A DNA stretch of 64,000 nucleotides from Gillisella vitis (lineage in GTDB: Bacteria > Pseudomonadota > Alphaproteobacteria > Rhizobiales > Rhizobiaceae): the NCBI GenBank assembly GCA_009744235.1, contig WPHV01000005.1, forward strand, positions 248,001 through 312,000. The letters are read 5' to 3'. The notes under the pieces are model-generated. The model was given only the letters and a program-made list of their open reading frames with translations. It was not told the origin of the DNA and did no database searches. Both the position numbers and the translations under genes were made by a program. This document shows, one piece after another, positions 16,474-25,049 of the stretch; within the stretch, counting starts at the first letter, position 1; every line of letters begins with the position of its first letter.

Positions 16474-17721
16474 ATGTCTGTCGATGCAATTGTTCTTGGC
16501 GCCGGTATTATCGGCGTGTCCACCGCTGTTCAGCTGGCGCGGCGCGGCAAATCTGTGGTGCTGGTGGACAGGCGCGGCGCGGGCGAGGAAACCTCCTATG
16601 GCAATGCCGGGCTGATCCAGCGCGAAGGCGTCGTGCCCTATGGCTTTCCGCAGGAGCTGAACTTGATCCTGCGCTATGGTCTCAACAACCGGATCGATGC
16701 GCATTATCATCTCAAGGCCCTGCCGAAGCTGGCGGCCTTTCTCTCCTCCTATTGGTGGAATTCCAACCGGCCGCGCCATGAGGTCATCGCCAGGGCCTAT
16801 GCGCCGCTGATCGAACACTCGATCACCGAACACAAAGAGCTGATCGAGGCATCGGGGGCCGAAGCGCTGATCCGCAAGGACGGCTGGGTCGAGGCGTTTC
16901 GCACCCAGGCCGTGCGCGACAAGGAAGTGGCGGAGGCCGAGCGGCTGGGGCGTGAATACGGCATTCAGTTTCAAACCATGACAGCTAATGATCTCGCCCG
17001 CGAAGAGCCGCATCTGAGCCAGGATTTCATCGGCGGGCTGAAATGGAATGACCCCTGGTCGGTGCTTGATCCGCATGGGCTGACCAAGGCCTATCTTGCC
17101 TATTTCGAAAGCCTTGGCGGACGCTTCGTGCATGGCGATGCCCTGAGCCTGAAACAGGTGGGCAGCGGTTGGCAGGTTACGAGCGAAGAGGGCGTGATTG
17201 AGGGAAAACAGGTTGTGGTGGCGCTCGGCCCCTGGTCGGATGAGGTGATGGCCAAGCTCGGCTACCGGTTCCTGCTCGGCGTCAAGCGCGGCTACCACAT
17301 GCATTATGCCAGCACCGGCAATGCAGTGCTGAACAACTGGATGATGGACAAGGAGCGCGGCTATTTCCTGGCGCCGATGACCCAGGGCATCCGGCTGACG
17401 ACCGGGGCGGAATTTGCCTTTCGCGATGCACCGAAAACCCCGGTGCAATTGGCGCGGGCCGAAAAAGTCGCCCGCACAGTGTTTCCACTGGCCGAACGCC
17501 TCGACGCTGAGCCCTGGATGGGCGCACGCCCTTGCACGCCAGACATGATGCCGGTGATCGGTCAAGCGCCGCGCCACAAAGGGCTGTGGCTGGCTTTTGG
17601 CCATGCCCATCACGGCCTGACACTGGGGCCGATCACAGGGCGCCTGCTGGCGGAGGCGATGAGCGGCGAAACGCCCTTCCTGGATATATCGGCCTTTCGC
17701 CCGGAGCGGTTTCGGGCTTGA
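16474..17721 (+). CDS. FAD-dependent oxidoreductase, D-amino-acid dehydrogenase (DadA)-like
   Basis: The ATG at 16474 gives 415 residues. The FAD motif VLGAGIIGVSTAVQLARRG is at the N-terminus, followed by ETSYGNAGLIQREGVVPYG, a segment typical of DadA-like amine dehydrogenases of the DAO family. Near the end, WMGARPCTPDMMPVIGQ and LWLAFGHAHHGLTLGPITGRLLAE are the second flavin contacts. The substrate is probably a D-amino acid or other secondary amine, which is oxidised with transfer of electrons to quinone. No racemase or transporter lies beside it, so the substrate remains open. A long open frame on the opposite strand here is a shadow of this gene. Confidence 0.85.
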   Translation: MSVDAIVLGAGIIGVSTAVQLARRGKSVVLVDRRGAGEETSYGNAGLIQREGVVPYGFPQELNLILRYGLNNRIDAHYHLKALPKLAAFLSSYWWNSNRPRHEVIARAYAPLIEHSITEHKELIEASGAEALIRKDGWVEAFRTQAVRDKEVAEAERLGREYGIQFQTMTANDLAREEPHLSQDFIGGLKWNDPWSVLDPHGLTKAYLAYFESLGGRFVHGDALSLKQVGSGWQVTSEEGVIEGKQVVVALGPWSDEVMAKLGYRFLLGVKRGYHMHYASTGNAVLNNWMMDKERGYFLAPMTQGIRLTTGAEFAFRDAPKTPVQLARAEKVARTVFPLAERLDAEPWMGARPCTPDMMPVIGQAPRHKGLWLAFGHAHHGLTLGPITGRLLAEAMSGETPFLDISAFRPERFRA

Positions 17722-17828
17722 TACAGATCCCGAAAATGTGATCTGCGGACGCAATGGGCGTCACAGGAAATCGGCAAGCGAGCTTTACAGTCGGGTGCTT
17801 GAAACCAGTGACACGCTTAGGGATCATC

Positions 17829-18566
17829 ATGACCAGCCGCCCACTTTCCTCCATCGCCCTTGGTCTCATTGGCTTGCTTGCCGCCAGCGCGATTGCCCAT
17901 GCCGATCCCGATGCGCTGTGGAAGATCGTCCATGACAAATGTGTCGTCGCCACTGCGCCTTGCGTCCGCGTCAATACCGGCGAACATTATGCTCTGCTGA
18001 AGGACCAACGTGGCGTGGCGCAGCATCTGCTGATCCCGACCGACAAGATCACCGGCATCGAAAGCCCTGCCCTGCTGGATGACAAGACGCCGAATTTCTT
18101 TGCCGATGCCTGGAATGAACGGGCCGCCGTCAATGCCAAGCTGCCGCATCCCTTGGCGCGCGACGCGCTCAGCCTGGCGGTCAACGCGCAGGATGCTCGC
18201 TCACAGAATCAGCCGCATATCCATATCGATTGCCTCAGCCCGGATGCCCATGCGCTTTTGACCAAGATGGCCAATGAGATCGGCACCGACTGGGCACCCT
18301 TGCCGGCGGAGGTGGCCGGACACCATTTCATCGCCATGAAAGTCGAGGGTGATACGCTGGCTGGTTACAATCCGTTTCTGGCGCTGGCGAAGACCCTGCA
18401 AGACCCGTCAACGGAGATGGCAAGCCACAATCTGGTGGTGGTTGGCGCCAGTTTCGCCACTGGCCCAGGCTTCATCATTCTCACCGATGTCGCACCTGCC
18501 GCGACCATCGGGTTTTCCGGCGGTGAAGATGTGCAGGATCACAGCTGCCGGATCGATCCGGTCTGA
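17829..18566 (+). CDS. cdh: CDP-diacylglycerol pyrophosphatase
   Basis: The ATG at 17829 begins a signal peptide (SSIALGLIGLLAASAIAHA) and the protein has 245 residues, as in Cdh. The body shows DALWKIVHDKCVV, GVAQHLLIPTDKITGIESP, QPHIHIDCLSPDA (the HIT-like H130-x-H132 pair), AGHHFIAMKV, and SHNLVVVGASF. The enzyme splits CDP-diacylglycerol to CMP and phosphatidic acid, on the periplasmic side given the signal. It follows the DadA-like gene with a 107-bp gap, so co-transcription is uncertain. It converges on gluconokinase at 18583. Confidence 0.88.
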   Translation: MTSRPLSSIALGLIGLLAASAIAHADPDALWKIVHDKCVVATAPCVRVNTGEHYALLKDQRGVAQHLLIPTDKITGIESPALLDDKTPNFFADAWNERAAVNAKLPHPLARDALSLAVNAQDARSQNQPHIHIDCLSPDAHALLTKMANEIGTDWAPLPAEVAGHHFIAMKVEGDTLAGYNPFLALAKTLQDPSTEMASHNLVVVGASFATGPGFIILTDVAPAATIGFSGGEDVQDHSCRIDPV

Positions 18567-18582
18567 TCACCGCAAATCATTG

Positions 18583-19128
18583 TTATTCCAGCTCCGACAG
18601 CCCGACTGCTGCGGCATCAACAATGGCGTCGATGCTGCGATCAATATCAACTGTCACCACACAAGGCTCATCTTTCGGGCTTTCCAGTGTCGCAAGCTGG
18701 CTTTCCAGCAGGCTGACCGGCATGAAATGTCCGGTGCGTTCACCCATGCGGCGGGTCAGCAGCTCTTTCGAGCCTTCCAGATAAATGAACGCGGTGCGAT
18801 TGCCAGTCGCCTCGCGCAACAGGTCGCGATAGCTTTTCTTCAACGACGAGCAGGACACGATAATGGTCTGGCCCTCCCGCAAGGCGGCGGCCATTTTATC
18901 GCCGATCGCTTGCAACCAGGGCCAACGGTCCTGGTCAGTCAGCGGTGAGCCCTTGGCCATTTTCGCGACATTGGCGGCGGGATGCAGGCTGTCTCCTTCC
19001 AGGAAAGGGACACCAAGCTTTTTCGCCAAGCCTTCGCCAATCGAACTTTTGCCGCAGCCGCTGACCCCCATGACGATGATCGCCCAAGGTCTGGTAGGAA
19101 CGGTGTCGGCTGTCTGATGGGCGGTCAT
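18583..19128 (-). CDS. gntK: Gluconokinase
   Basis: The ATG at 19128 has GGGAGA upstream and gives 181 residues. The P-loop GVSGCGKSS is at residues 21-29, and GntK landmarks EGDSLHPAANVAKMAKGSPLTDQDRWPWL, VSCSSLKKSYRDLLR, FIYLEGS and RTGHFMP follow in the usual order. It phosphorylates gluconate to 6-phosphogluconate, which enters the Entner-Doudoroff pathway through Edd (57318-59135). No gluconate permease lies beside it. The N-terminal ten or so residues are poorly conserved, so a slightly different start is possible. Confidence 0.93.
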   Translation of the reverse strand: MTAHQTADTVPTRPWAIIVMGVSGCGKSSIGEGLAKKLGVPFLEGDSLHPAANVAKMAKGSPLTDQDRWPWLQAIGDKMAAALREGQTIIVSCSSLKKSYRDLLREATGNRTAFIYLEGSKELLTRRMGERTGHFMPVSLLESQLATLESPKDEPCVVTVDIDRSIDAIVDAAAVGLSELE

Positions 19129-19218
19129 GCTGATTTCTCCCGGCGGATACGTCACTTACCTTCAAGTAGCGTATTGCCGCCATCGGTCAACCGCTTCATC
19201 CAAGCCTCTCCACAAACG

Positions 19219-19246
19219 AAAAACGCCCGGACCGGAGGCCAGGGCG
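19219..19246 (-). terminator. Rho-independent terminator after rirA
   Basis: On the minus strand a GC-rich stem (outer arms CGCCC and GGGCG, extended with two mismatches) is followed by TTTTT. It lies 28 bp past the rirA stop and would end that transcript before gntK. Confidence 0.75.
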
Positions 19247-19273
19247 CTGTCATATTCTTCTTGCAAAACAGGT

Positions 19274-19744
19274 TCAGGCAGCCGGTGCAGCCGCCAGACG
19301 GGGCAGATCCTCGATACCCAGCAGAAAGTTGATCTGCGGGCGAGCCTTGACCAGATCGTCAATGGAATATTCCGCCAGCACCGCGAAGAAAGCGTTGAGC
19401 GCCTTGCGCAGCGCCGAATTCAGGCCGCAGCTGTCGATCAACGGGCAATCGACCTCGCCATCGTCCTCGAAGCATTCAGCCATCGCAAAGCTGTCTTCCG
19501 TCACCTTGACCACGTCAAACAGGCTGATCTTTTCAGGCGCACGGCCCAGGCGCACGCCGCCATTGCGGCCACGCACGGTTTCCACCAGACCCGCCTTGTT
19601 GAGCGGCTGAAGGATTTTGAACAGGAAGAGTTCGGAGACGCCATAGGCCTTGGCAATTTCCGGGATACGGCTCAGGTGGTCCTTGTTCGCCGCGCAATAC
19701 ATCAGAATGCGTACCGCGTAATTGGTCTGCTTCGTCAAGCGCAT
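19274..19744 (-). CDS. rirA: Rrf2-family iron regulator RirA
   Basis: The ATG at 19744, with AAGGAG in front, gives 156 residues. The N-terminal winged helix (MRLTKQTNYAVRI, then IPEIAKAYGVSELFLFKIL and ETVRGRNGGVRL) and the iron-sulfur cysteines C91, C100 and C106 in AECFEDDGEVDC...DSCGL fit RirA closely, as does the C-terminal VKARPQINFLLG. RirA represses iron-uptake genes in rhizobia when iron is sufficient and senses iron through its Fe-S cluster. The gene is transcribed alone, ending at the terminator at 19219. No iron-responsive box could be confirmed in its upstream region. Confidence 0.92.
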   Translation of the reverse strand: MRLTKQTNYAVRILMYCAANKDHLSRIPEIAKAYGVSELFLFKILQPLNKAGLVETVRGRNGGVRLGRAPEKISLFDVVKVTEDSFAMAECFEDDGEVDCPLIDSCGLNSALRKALNAFFAVLAEYSIDDLVKARPQINFLLGIEDLPRLAAAPAA

Positions 19745-19936
19745 GCGCCACTCCTTAAGCTGGTCCAGCGAATCATAGCCGCTCGGCGGCCCTTGGCAAA
19801 GCGCCAAATTTGTCCGTCCATATCGGCATATATAATGGACTTTGTACTTTTGAACAATTCCAAATTAACATTTTTTGAGTGTGTTTCTCCAGAAAAGATT
19901 TTCATGCATGAAGTGTCGATCCTGGCTTTTTATCAC

Positions 19937-19966
19937 GAAAAAAGGCGGGCCGTTGGGGACCCGCCT
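19937..19966 (-). terminator. Rho-independent terminator after mmsA
   Basis: On the minus strand the stem AAGGCGGG / CCCGCCTT with a short loop is followed by a run of T. It lies 34 bp past the mmsA stop. Confidence 0.85.
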
Positions 19967-19999
19967 TGGTGATAATTTTTGGTGCGACGTCTTACGTCA

Positions 20000-21496
20000 T
20001 CACTTCATCGTCGGCATGACAAATTCAGCACCGTCTTTAATTCCTGAAGGCCAGCGGCTGGTGACGGTCTTGGTGCGGGTCCAGAATTTGATCGAGTCGG
20101 TGCCATGCTGGTTGAGGTCGCCGAAGGAAGAAGCCTTCCAGCCGCCGAAGGAGTGATAGGCCAGCGGCACCGGAATCGGAACATTGATGCCGACCATGCC
20201 GATATTGATGCGGCTGGCGAAATCGCGCGCCGCATCGCCGTCGCGGGTGTAGATGGCAACGCCATTGCCATATTCATGCTTCATCGGCAGATCGAGGGCT
20301 TCCTCATAGTTCTTGGCGCGCACCACGGAGAGAACGGGGCCAAAAATCTCGGTCTTGTAGATGTCCATGTCGGTCGTGACGTTATCGAACAGGCAGCCGC
20401 CGATGAAATTGCCGTTTTCATAGCCCTGAAGCTTGAAATCACGGCCATCGACCACCAGCTTGGCCCCGGCTTCGACGCCGCTGTCAATCAGGCCCAGAAT
20501 GCGTTCGCGGGCTTCCTTGGTGATGACAGGCCCCATATCGGCCTTGTCATCGGTATAAGGGCCAATGCGCAGGCTTTCAATCATCGGGGTGAGCTTGGCA
20601 ATCAGCCGATCTGCGGTTTCTTCGCCAACCGGAACGGCAACCGAAATGGCCATGCAGCGCTCGCCAGCCGAACCATAGCCTGCGCCCATCAGAGCGTTTG
20701 CGGCCTGATCCAGATCGGCATCGGGCATGATGATCATGTGGTTCTTGGCACCGCCAAAGCACTGGGCGCGCTTGCCGTTTGCAGCAGCCGTGCCATAGAC
20801 GTAGCGGGCAATTGGCGTGGAGCCAACGAAGGAAATCGCGCCAATATCAGGATGGCTCAGAAGGCCATCAACGGCGGCTTTGTCACCATTGACCACATTG
20901 AGAATGCCAGCAGGCAGGCCTGCTTCAATCATCAATTCGGCCAGACGCATCGGCACGGATGGATCACGCTCAGAAGGCTTCAAGATGAAGGCGTTGCCGC
21001 AAGCAATGGCAGGGGCAAACATCCACATGGGAATCATCGCCGGGAAATTGAACGGGGTAATGCCAGCGCCAATGCCCACGGCCTGACGGATGGAATACAT
21101 ATCAATGTTGGGGCCAGCGCCTTCGGTAAACTCGCTCTTCGACAGGTGCGGAATGCCGATAACGAATTCACAGACTTCCAGGCCACGGACGATATCGCCC
21201 TTGGCGTCTTCAATGGTCTTGCCATGCTCGCGCGATAGCATTTCGGCCAGCTCGTCCATATGGGTGTTGAGCAGTTCGACGAACTTCATGAACACGCGAG
21301 CGCGGCGCTGCGGATTGGTGGCAGCCCATTTCGGCTGGGCGGCCTTGGCGTTTTCCACCGCTGCATTCAGCTCGTCCGCGCTGGCCAGCGCGATTTCGCC
21401 CTGCACTTCACCCGTGGCAGGGTTGAAAATCGGCTGCTTGCGGCCAGAGGTTCCAGCCACGGCCTTACCGCCAATAAAATGCCCGATCTGATACAT
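20000..21496 (-). CDS. mmsA: CoA-acylating methylmalonate-semialdehyde dehydrogenase
   Basis: The 498-residue aldehyde dehydrogenase has the family's length and landmarks: IFNPATGEVQGE, EHGKTIEDAKGDIVRGLEVCEF, GITPFNFPAMIPMWM (cofactor pocket), FVGSTPIARYVY, and the catalytic cysteine in SAGERCMAIS at about residue 284. The 'RCMA' context and N-terminal IGGK are typical of MmsA/IolA, which convert methylmalonate or malonate semialdehyde to propionyl-CoA or acetyl-CoA in valine, beta-alanine and inositol breakdown. It is divergent from a LysR gene with a symmetric site in between. It has its own terminator at 19937, so it is probably monocistronic. Confidence 0.93.
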   Translation of the reverse strand: MYQIGHFIGGKAVAGTSGRKQPIFNPATGEVQGEIALASADELNAAVENAKAAQPKWAATNPQRRARVFMKFVELLNTHMDELAEMLSREHGKTIEDAKGDIVRGLEVCEFVIGIPHLSKSEFTEGAGPNIDMYSIRQAVGIGAGITPFNFPAMIPMWMFAPAIACGNAFILKPSERDPSVPMRLAELMIEAGLPAGILNVVNGDKAAVDGLLSHPDIGAISFVGSTPIARYVYGTAAANGKRAQCFGGAKNHMIIMPDADLDQAANALMGAGYGSAGERCMAISVAVPVGEETADRLIAKLTPMIESLRIGPYTDDKADMGPVITKEARERILGLIDSGVEAGAKLVVDGRDFKLQGYENGNFIGGCLFDNVTTDMDIYKTEIFGPVLSVVRAKNYEEALDLPMKHEYGNGVAIYTRDGDAARDFASRINIGMVGINVPIPVPLAYHSFGGWKASSFGDLNQHGTDSIKFWTRTKTVTSRWPSGIKDGAEFVMPTMK

Positions 21497-21545
21497 GGGT
21501 GATCCTCCTGAGTGTTTTTTGATAGGCCACTATCGCGCTTTAATT

Positions 21546-21584
21546 TGCACAACGCAACGCGATGATTTACGCATCCGTTGTGCA
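21546..21584. promoter_or_regulatory. Inverted repeat in the mmsA/LysR divergent promoter
   Basis: Arms TGCACAACG (21546-21554) and CGTTGTGCA (21576-21584) are perfect reverse complements with 21 bp between them. The spacing and position between divergent genes fit a regulator site, most simply for the LysR protein encoded at 21600. Confidence 0.55.
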
Positions 21585-21599
21585 TAAATGGATGTTACT

Positions 21600-22481
21600 A
21601 TGAATTGGGATGACGTTCGCATTTTTCTGGCCATTGCCCGCACCGGACAAATTCTGGCCGCCTCAAAACGGTTGGGGCTGAACCACGCCACGCTCTCACG
21701 CCGCTTGACGGCGCTGGAAGATGCGCTGAAAACACGGCTGTTCATTCGCCGCACCAATGGCTGCGAACTGACCGCTGAAGGCGAGACGTTCCTCACCTCC
21801 GCCGAGCGGATGGAAACCGAAATGCTGGAAGCCCAAGCCCGCCTTGGCCGCACCGATGCCAAGGTGGCAGGCACGGTGCGCATTGGCGCGCCCGATGGGT
21901 TTGGCGTGTTTTTTCTGGCCTCCAAGCTGGGGGATTTGATTGAGCGGCACCCGGAATTGAAAATCCAGCTGGTGCCGGTGCCACGCTCGTTTTCGCTGTC
22001 ACAACGCGAGGCCGATATTGCCGTGACGCTGGAGCGGCCCGATCAGGGCCGCCTCGTCTCGGCGCATCTGACCGATTACAGCTTGGCGCTTTACGCCTCC
22101 CGCCAGTATATTGAGCGCCACGGGTTGCCGGAGACGGTGGAGGCCCTCAAGGATCATCACCGCATTGGCTATGTGGAAGATCTGATCTTCACGCCATCGC
22201 TGAATTTTACCGGCGAAATCATGCGCAACTGGAACGCCAGCTTTGAGATTTCCTCCGCCATCGGCCAGACGGAAGCGGTGCTGGCAGGGGCTGGCGTTGG
22301 TATTTTGCACAGCTACATCGCGCGACAGCATCACGATCTGGTCCGCATTCTGCCCGACATCACCTTGCACCGCGCCTATTGGACCACCTATCATGAAAGC
22401 CTGCGCGATCTGGCCCGCATTCGCACCGTGGTGGATTACTTACGCGAGCGGGTCGATCAGGATCGCGGTATCTTTTTATAA
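21600..22481 (+). CDS. LysR-family regulator, divergent from mmsA
   Basis: I use the ATG at 21600 (MNWDDVRIFLAIARTGQIL), giving 293 residues; an ATG four codons upstream is possible. The helix-turn-helix AASKRLGLNHATLSRRLTALE lies at residues 20-40, and the C-terminal half has the periplasmic-binding-like effector fold (VRIGAPDGFGVFFLASKL, GAGVGILHSYIAR). It shares a 103-bp promoter gap with mmsA, which carries the inverted repeat at 21546-21584, so it is the likely regulator of mmsA. The inducer would be a valine or inositol breakdown product, but that is inference. The OsmC-like gene follows 14 bp after its stop. Confidence 0.85.
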   Translation: MNWDDVRIFLAIARTGQILAASKRLGLNHATLSRRLTALEDALKTRLFIRRTNGCELTAEGETFLTSAERMETEMLEAQARLGRTDAKVAGTVRIGAPDGFGVFFLASKLGDLIERHPELKIQLVPVPRSFSLSQREADIAVTLERPDQGRLVSAHLTDYSLALYASRQYIERHGLPETVEALKDHHRIGYVEDLIFTPSLNFTGEIMRNWNASFEISSAIGQTEAVLAGAGVGILHSYIARQHHDLVRILPDITLHRAYWTTYHESLRDLARIRTVVDYLRERVDQDRGIFL

Positions 22482-22495
22482 CCAGGATAAGCATC

Positions 22496-22924
22496 ATGGC
22501 CGAGATCAAGATGAAAGCCCGCCCGGTGGGCGCCACCGCCGTAATCGGCCGCACCGGTTTTCCGCAGATCACCTCGGCCACCGGCGGTGAGCTGGCCATC
22601 GTCACCGGCCCGTCACAACCGGGCTTCAACCCGCTGGACCTGCTCTACGCCTCGCTGGCCGGTTGCCTGACGATCAGCGCGCGCCTTGCCGCCAGCGAGA
22701 TGGGGGTGATGGACAAGATTACCGGCATTACCGCCTCCGTCACCGGAGAAAAGGCAAAAGACGGCCTGTCTCGGGTTGAGCGTTTCGACATCACCCTGAC
22801 CATCCAGGGCGAGATTGACGCCGAGACCCGCAAGGCGATTGCCGACCGGGCCGAGCATGAGATCTGCACCGTCAGCAACACCCTTTCCGGCAGCCCGGAA
22901 TTTGTGACCACAGTGCTGGATTAA
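22496..22924 (+). CDS. OsmC/Ohr-family protein
   Basis: The 142-residue protein has the OsmC fold with its two redox cysteines, C57 in YASLAGCLTIS and C124 in HEICTVSNTL. Such proteins reduce organic or fatty-acid hydroperoxides using lipoylated or dihydrolipoyl partners. The context FNPLDLLYASLAGC is typical of the YhfA-like OsmC subgroup. It lies 14 bp after the LysR gene on the same strand, so it is probably co-transcribed with it. It converges on the DUF1007 gene at 22934. The precise peroxide substrate is not evident. Confidence 0.85.
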   Translation: MAEIKMKARPVGATAVIGRTGFPQITSATGGELAIVTGPSQPGFNPLDLLYASLAGCLTISARLAASEMGVMDKITGITASVTGEKAKDGLSRVERFDITLTIQGEIDAETRKAIADRAEHEICTVSNTLSGSPEFVTTVLD

Positions 22925-22933
22925 ACTGGTTCT

Positions 22934-23554
22934 TTATAAGGGAGCATCGCAGGTCAGGGTTATCCGCTCCGGCACGACCAGACCGGCGAAATAGGCATGG
23001 GCCGGGTTTGGGGCGCGACTGGTCCGGCACTGGCCACCATCACCGCGAATCTGAAGCCCACCGGCCTCGGCCAGGCGGAAAGCGGCGACATAATCCTTGT
23101 CCTTGACCTCCAGGTCGAGGCTTTTGCCGCGCAGGTCCACCGGTCCGGCCAGGCTGAAAGCGAAGGTGACAGTCACGACAGTCCCATGGATCTCAGCGGT
23201 AAAGCCCACCGGCTGCAACCGCGCCGCCTGCCTGCCATCCACAGACAATTCCGTGAAAAACCGCTTGCGGCCAAGATCGGCAATCAGCTTGTCGCGCAGG
23301 GCCGAGGCCTCCTCGGCGGTAAACTGGCTATTGCGGTCCCGGTCATAGCGATCCAGCAGAACACGGCTATAGGCCGCATCGAAGGACCAGCTTTCGCCGA
23401 CCCCCGTCAACACCCCATGATGCATGTCGAAAAGCACCCTCAGCGTGATGGCGATGTCGGGATGCGCCAGCACGGGAGAAGCAGGCAGCAGACAGAGCGC
23501 CAGCGTGGCTGCAAGCGCGGTCTTCCGGCGAAAGGCAAGTGGCAAACGGCTCAT
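22934..23554 (-). CDS. DUF1007 family exported protein
   Basis: The 206-residue protein has an N-terminal signal peptide (KTALAATLALCLLPASPVLA) ending in A|HPDI. The mature domain matches DUF1007: LRVLFDMHHGVLTGVGESWSFDAAYS, LLDRYDRDRNSQFTAEEASALR, and a C-terminal region with strands. Family members are usually found with nickel/cobalt exporters of the RcnA/NicO type. Here it ends an operon with a membrane protein and a HupE/UreJ permease; its ATG overlaps the preceding stop. It is probably a periplasmic helper of metal transport. The DRDRNSQFTAEE stretch resembles an EF-hand-like loop, a possible metal site. Confidence 0.8.
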   Translation of the reverse strand: MSRLPLAFRRKTALAATLALCLLPASPVLAHPDIAITLRVLFDMHHGVLTGVGESWSFDAAYSRVLLDRYDRDRNSQFTAEEASALRDKLIADLGRKRFFTELSVDGRQAARLQPVGFTAEIHGTVVTVTFAFSLAGPVDLRGKSLDLEVKDKDYVAAFRLAEAGGLQIRGDGGQCRTSRAPNPAHAYFAGLVVPERITLTCDAPL

Positions 23555-24342
23555 GGCAACCTCCCCTCACCCACATCCGGCCCCAGCACCGGTCTCTGGG
23601 GACCATAGCGGTCCAGGGATTTGAACAGAGGCTCAAAACCTGAAAAATCATCGCTGGCAGCAGGAGGCTCCGCGAAGGGCGGCGGGGTGAGTGTGGTCTG
23701 TTTCGAGGCCATGTAAGCACCGCCGTACAGCATGCCGATGGCAAGCAACCAGCTGCCATAAACCCGCGAGGCAATCCTGGTCCAGGCAGCGGTGACGATA
23801 CCAGCGACAAGACCGGACACCAGCAACAGCCAAAGCGCGGCAGACAGCGCCAAGGGCAGATAGAGCCGGTCATGCAGGCTTGGATCGGAAAAAGAGATCG
23901 CCAGCGAAAGAGCGATCCCAAGCACCGGCAACAGCGCCAGACCGGACCAGAGCCGCAGCGGCAATGGTAAGACCAGAATTGCGCCCGCCAACAGACAGGC
24001 CAAGGGGCCAACCAGAAAGAAATGGCTGGGCGCTGCGGGCAAAGGCGCCAGAAGCTGCATCCACATATCGCGCCAGACAAAACCGGCGACAAAGCCTGCC
24101 GCCAGCACCAGTAGAGCCAGCGGCAATCGCCGTCTCGGCAATTGCCCCAGAATGAAGCCTGTGCCGATCAAGGGCAGCAGGCGTTCAATGGTAAACGTGG
24201 TCGATAGCAGCCAATGGTCCAGCGTCTCCTGGTCAAGCCAGGTCCACACTGCAGACGCGCCTATCCCAATTGCTCCGAGCAGCACCACAAGGGCTAGACC
24301 CGTCGTCAGATGACCAGCAAGGGGCGTGCCCGGCTTTGCCAT
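23551..24342 (-). CDS. Unknown polytopic membrane protein of the HupE operon
   Basis: The ATG at 24342 shares its A with the TGA of the hupE gene, giving 263 residues. Six or seven hydrophobic helices are visible, for example GLALVVLLGAIGIGAS, LALLVLAAGFVAGFV, FLVGPLACLLAGAILVLPL, LALLPVLGIALSLAIS and LALSAALWLLLVSGLVAGIV. The C-terminal 55 residues are hydrophilic and proline-rich. I do not recognise the family. The tight coupling with hupE upstream and the DUF1007 gene downstream suggests that all three act together, perhaps as subunits or assembly factors of a metal permease. The open frame extends upstream into hupE, but that part has no credible start. Confidence 0.65.
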   Translation of the reverse strand: MAKPGTPLAGHLTTGLALVVLLGAIGIGASAVWTWLDQETLDHWLLSTTFTIERLLPLIGTGFILGQLPRRRLPLALLVLAAGFVAGFVWRDMWMQLLAPLPAAPSHFFLVGPLACLLAGAILVLPLPLRLWSGLALLPVLGIALSLAISFSDPSLHDRLYLPLALSAALWLLLVSGLVAGIVTAAWTRIASRVYGSWLLAIGMLYGGAYMASKQTTLTPPPFAEPPAASDDFSGFEPLFKSLDRYGPQRPVLGPDVGEGRLP

Positions 24343-24950
24343 CAGGTCACAAGGAAATAAAGGCCGCCGATGGCGATCAGCCCGCCGGGAATACGAACCA
24401 TGCGCTCGCCCAAGGCCCGCGACACACCAAGCCCAACGGCAATACCAGCAAGATGGATCAGGCCGGTGGCAATCACGAAGCCGATGGCAAAATCGGCGGG
24501 ATCGGCGGCAATTGGCAATTCGGCGCCGTGGGCATAACCATGGCAGATGGCAAACAGGCCGATGACCGTCAGCGCCAGCCATTCCGGCGGCCGCCAGACC
24601 AGCGCAATCGCGGCACCCAGCACGACGATGGAGAGCGCAATGCCGGTTTCAATCGCTGGCAACGGCACACCGGCAATGCCGAGAATGCCACCCAGGACCA
24701 TGATCAGCGGAAAGGTGATTGGCAGCGCCCAGACATTGCGGCCGCCCAGTTGCGCGCCCCAGAGACCGACGGAAAACATCGCCAGAAGATGATCGGCACC
24801 CGACAGGGGATGCTCGAAGCCTTGCAGGAACCCACCGGCACCGCCCTGGACGATATGCGCCTCGGCCATGCCCGGCATCAAGGCGACAAGGGCTGCGACA
24901 GCAGCAAGCCGCCCCGCCCCGACGATCTGACGTTTAAAGTTTTCCTGCAT
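24342..24950 (-). CDS. HupE/UreJ family permease (copy 1)
   Basis: The 202-residue protein has a signal-like N-terminus (LAAVAALVALMPGMAEA) and then H-I-V-Q-G-G. The family metal motif HPLSGADH (H-x5-D-H) is at about residues 47-54. Six to seven helices follow, with CHGYAHGAELP and GLIHLAGIAVGLG supplying further histidines. HupE/UreJ proteins carry nickel or related metals for hydrogenase or urease, but neither enzyme is in this window. The gene starts the operon with the membrane protein and DUF1007 protein, and its GGGAGATCGGAT leader is a good ribosome site. A second, divergent copy is at 25245. Confidence 0.85.
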   Translation of the reverse strand: MQENFKRQIVGAGRLAAVAALVALMPGMAEAHIVQGGAGGFLQGFEHPLSGADHLLAMFSVGLWGAQLGGRNVWALPITFPLIMVLGGILGIAGVPLPAIETGIALSIVVLGAAIALVWRPPEWLALTVIGLFAICHGYAHGAELPIAADPADFAIGFVIATGLIHLAGIAVGLGVSRALGERMVRIPGGLIAIGGLYFLVT

Positions 24951-25030
24951 ATCCGATCTCCCGAATTGAATGGCTGTGCTGCTGCTCTGTCCTGCTCTGC
25001 CTTGGCTGCCACCTTATGCAGACTGTTTCT

Positions 25031-25049
25031 GCGACCAAATTGTGGTCGC
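25031..25049. promoter_or_regulatory. Inverted repeat between the two hupE-like genes
   Basis: Arms GCGACCA (25031-25037) and TGGTCGC (25043-25049) flank AATTG in the 294-bp gap between divergent hupE copies. It could be an operator for a metal-responsive regulator controlling both. The gap also contains a direct repeat of AACGGGCTTCC near 25184-25210. No riboswitch fold was recognised. Confidence 0.4.

Noticed and set aside
16408..17754. 448-codon open frame on the minus strand opposite the DadA-like gene
   Set aside because: It is histidine-, arginine- and proline-rich with no motif or ribosome site, and mirrors the high-GC gene on the other strand.
20105..21238. 377-codon plus-strand open frame opposite mmsA
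   Set aside because: It mirrors the aldehyde dehydrogenase and lacks any recognised motif.
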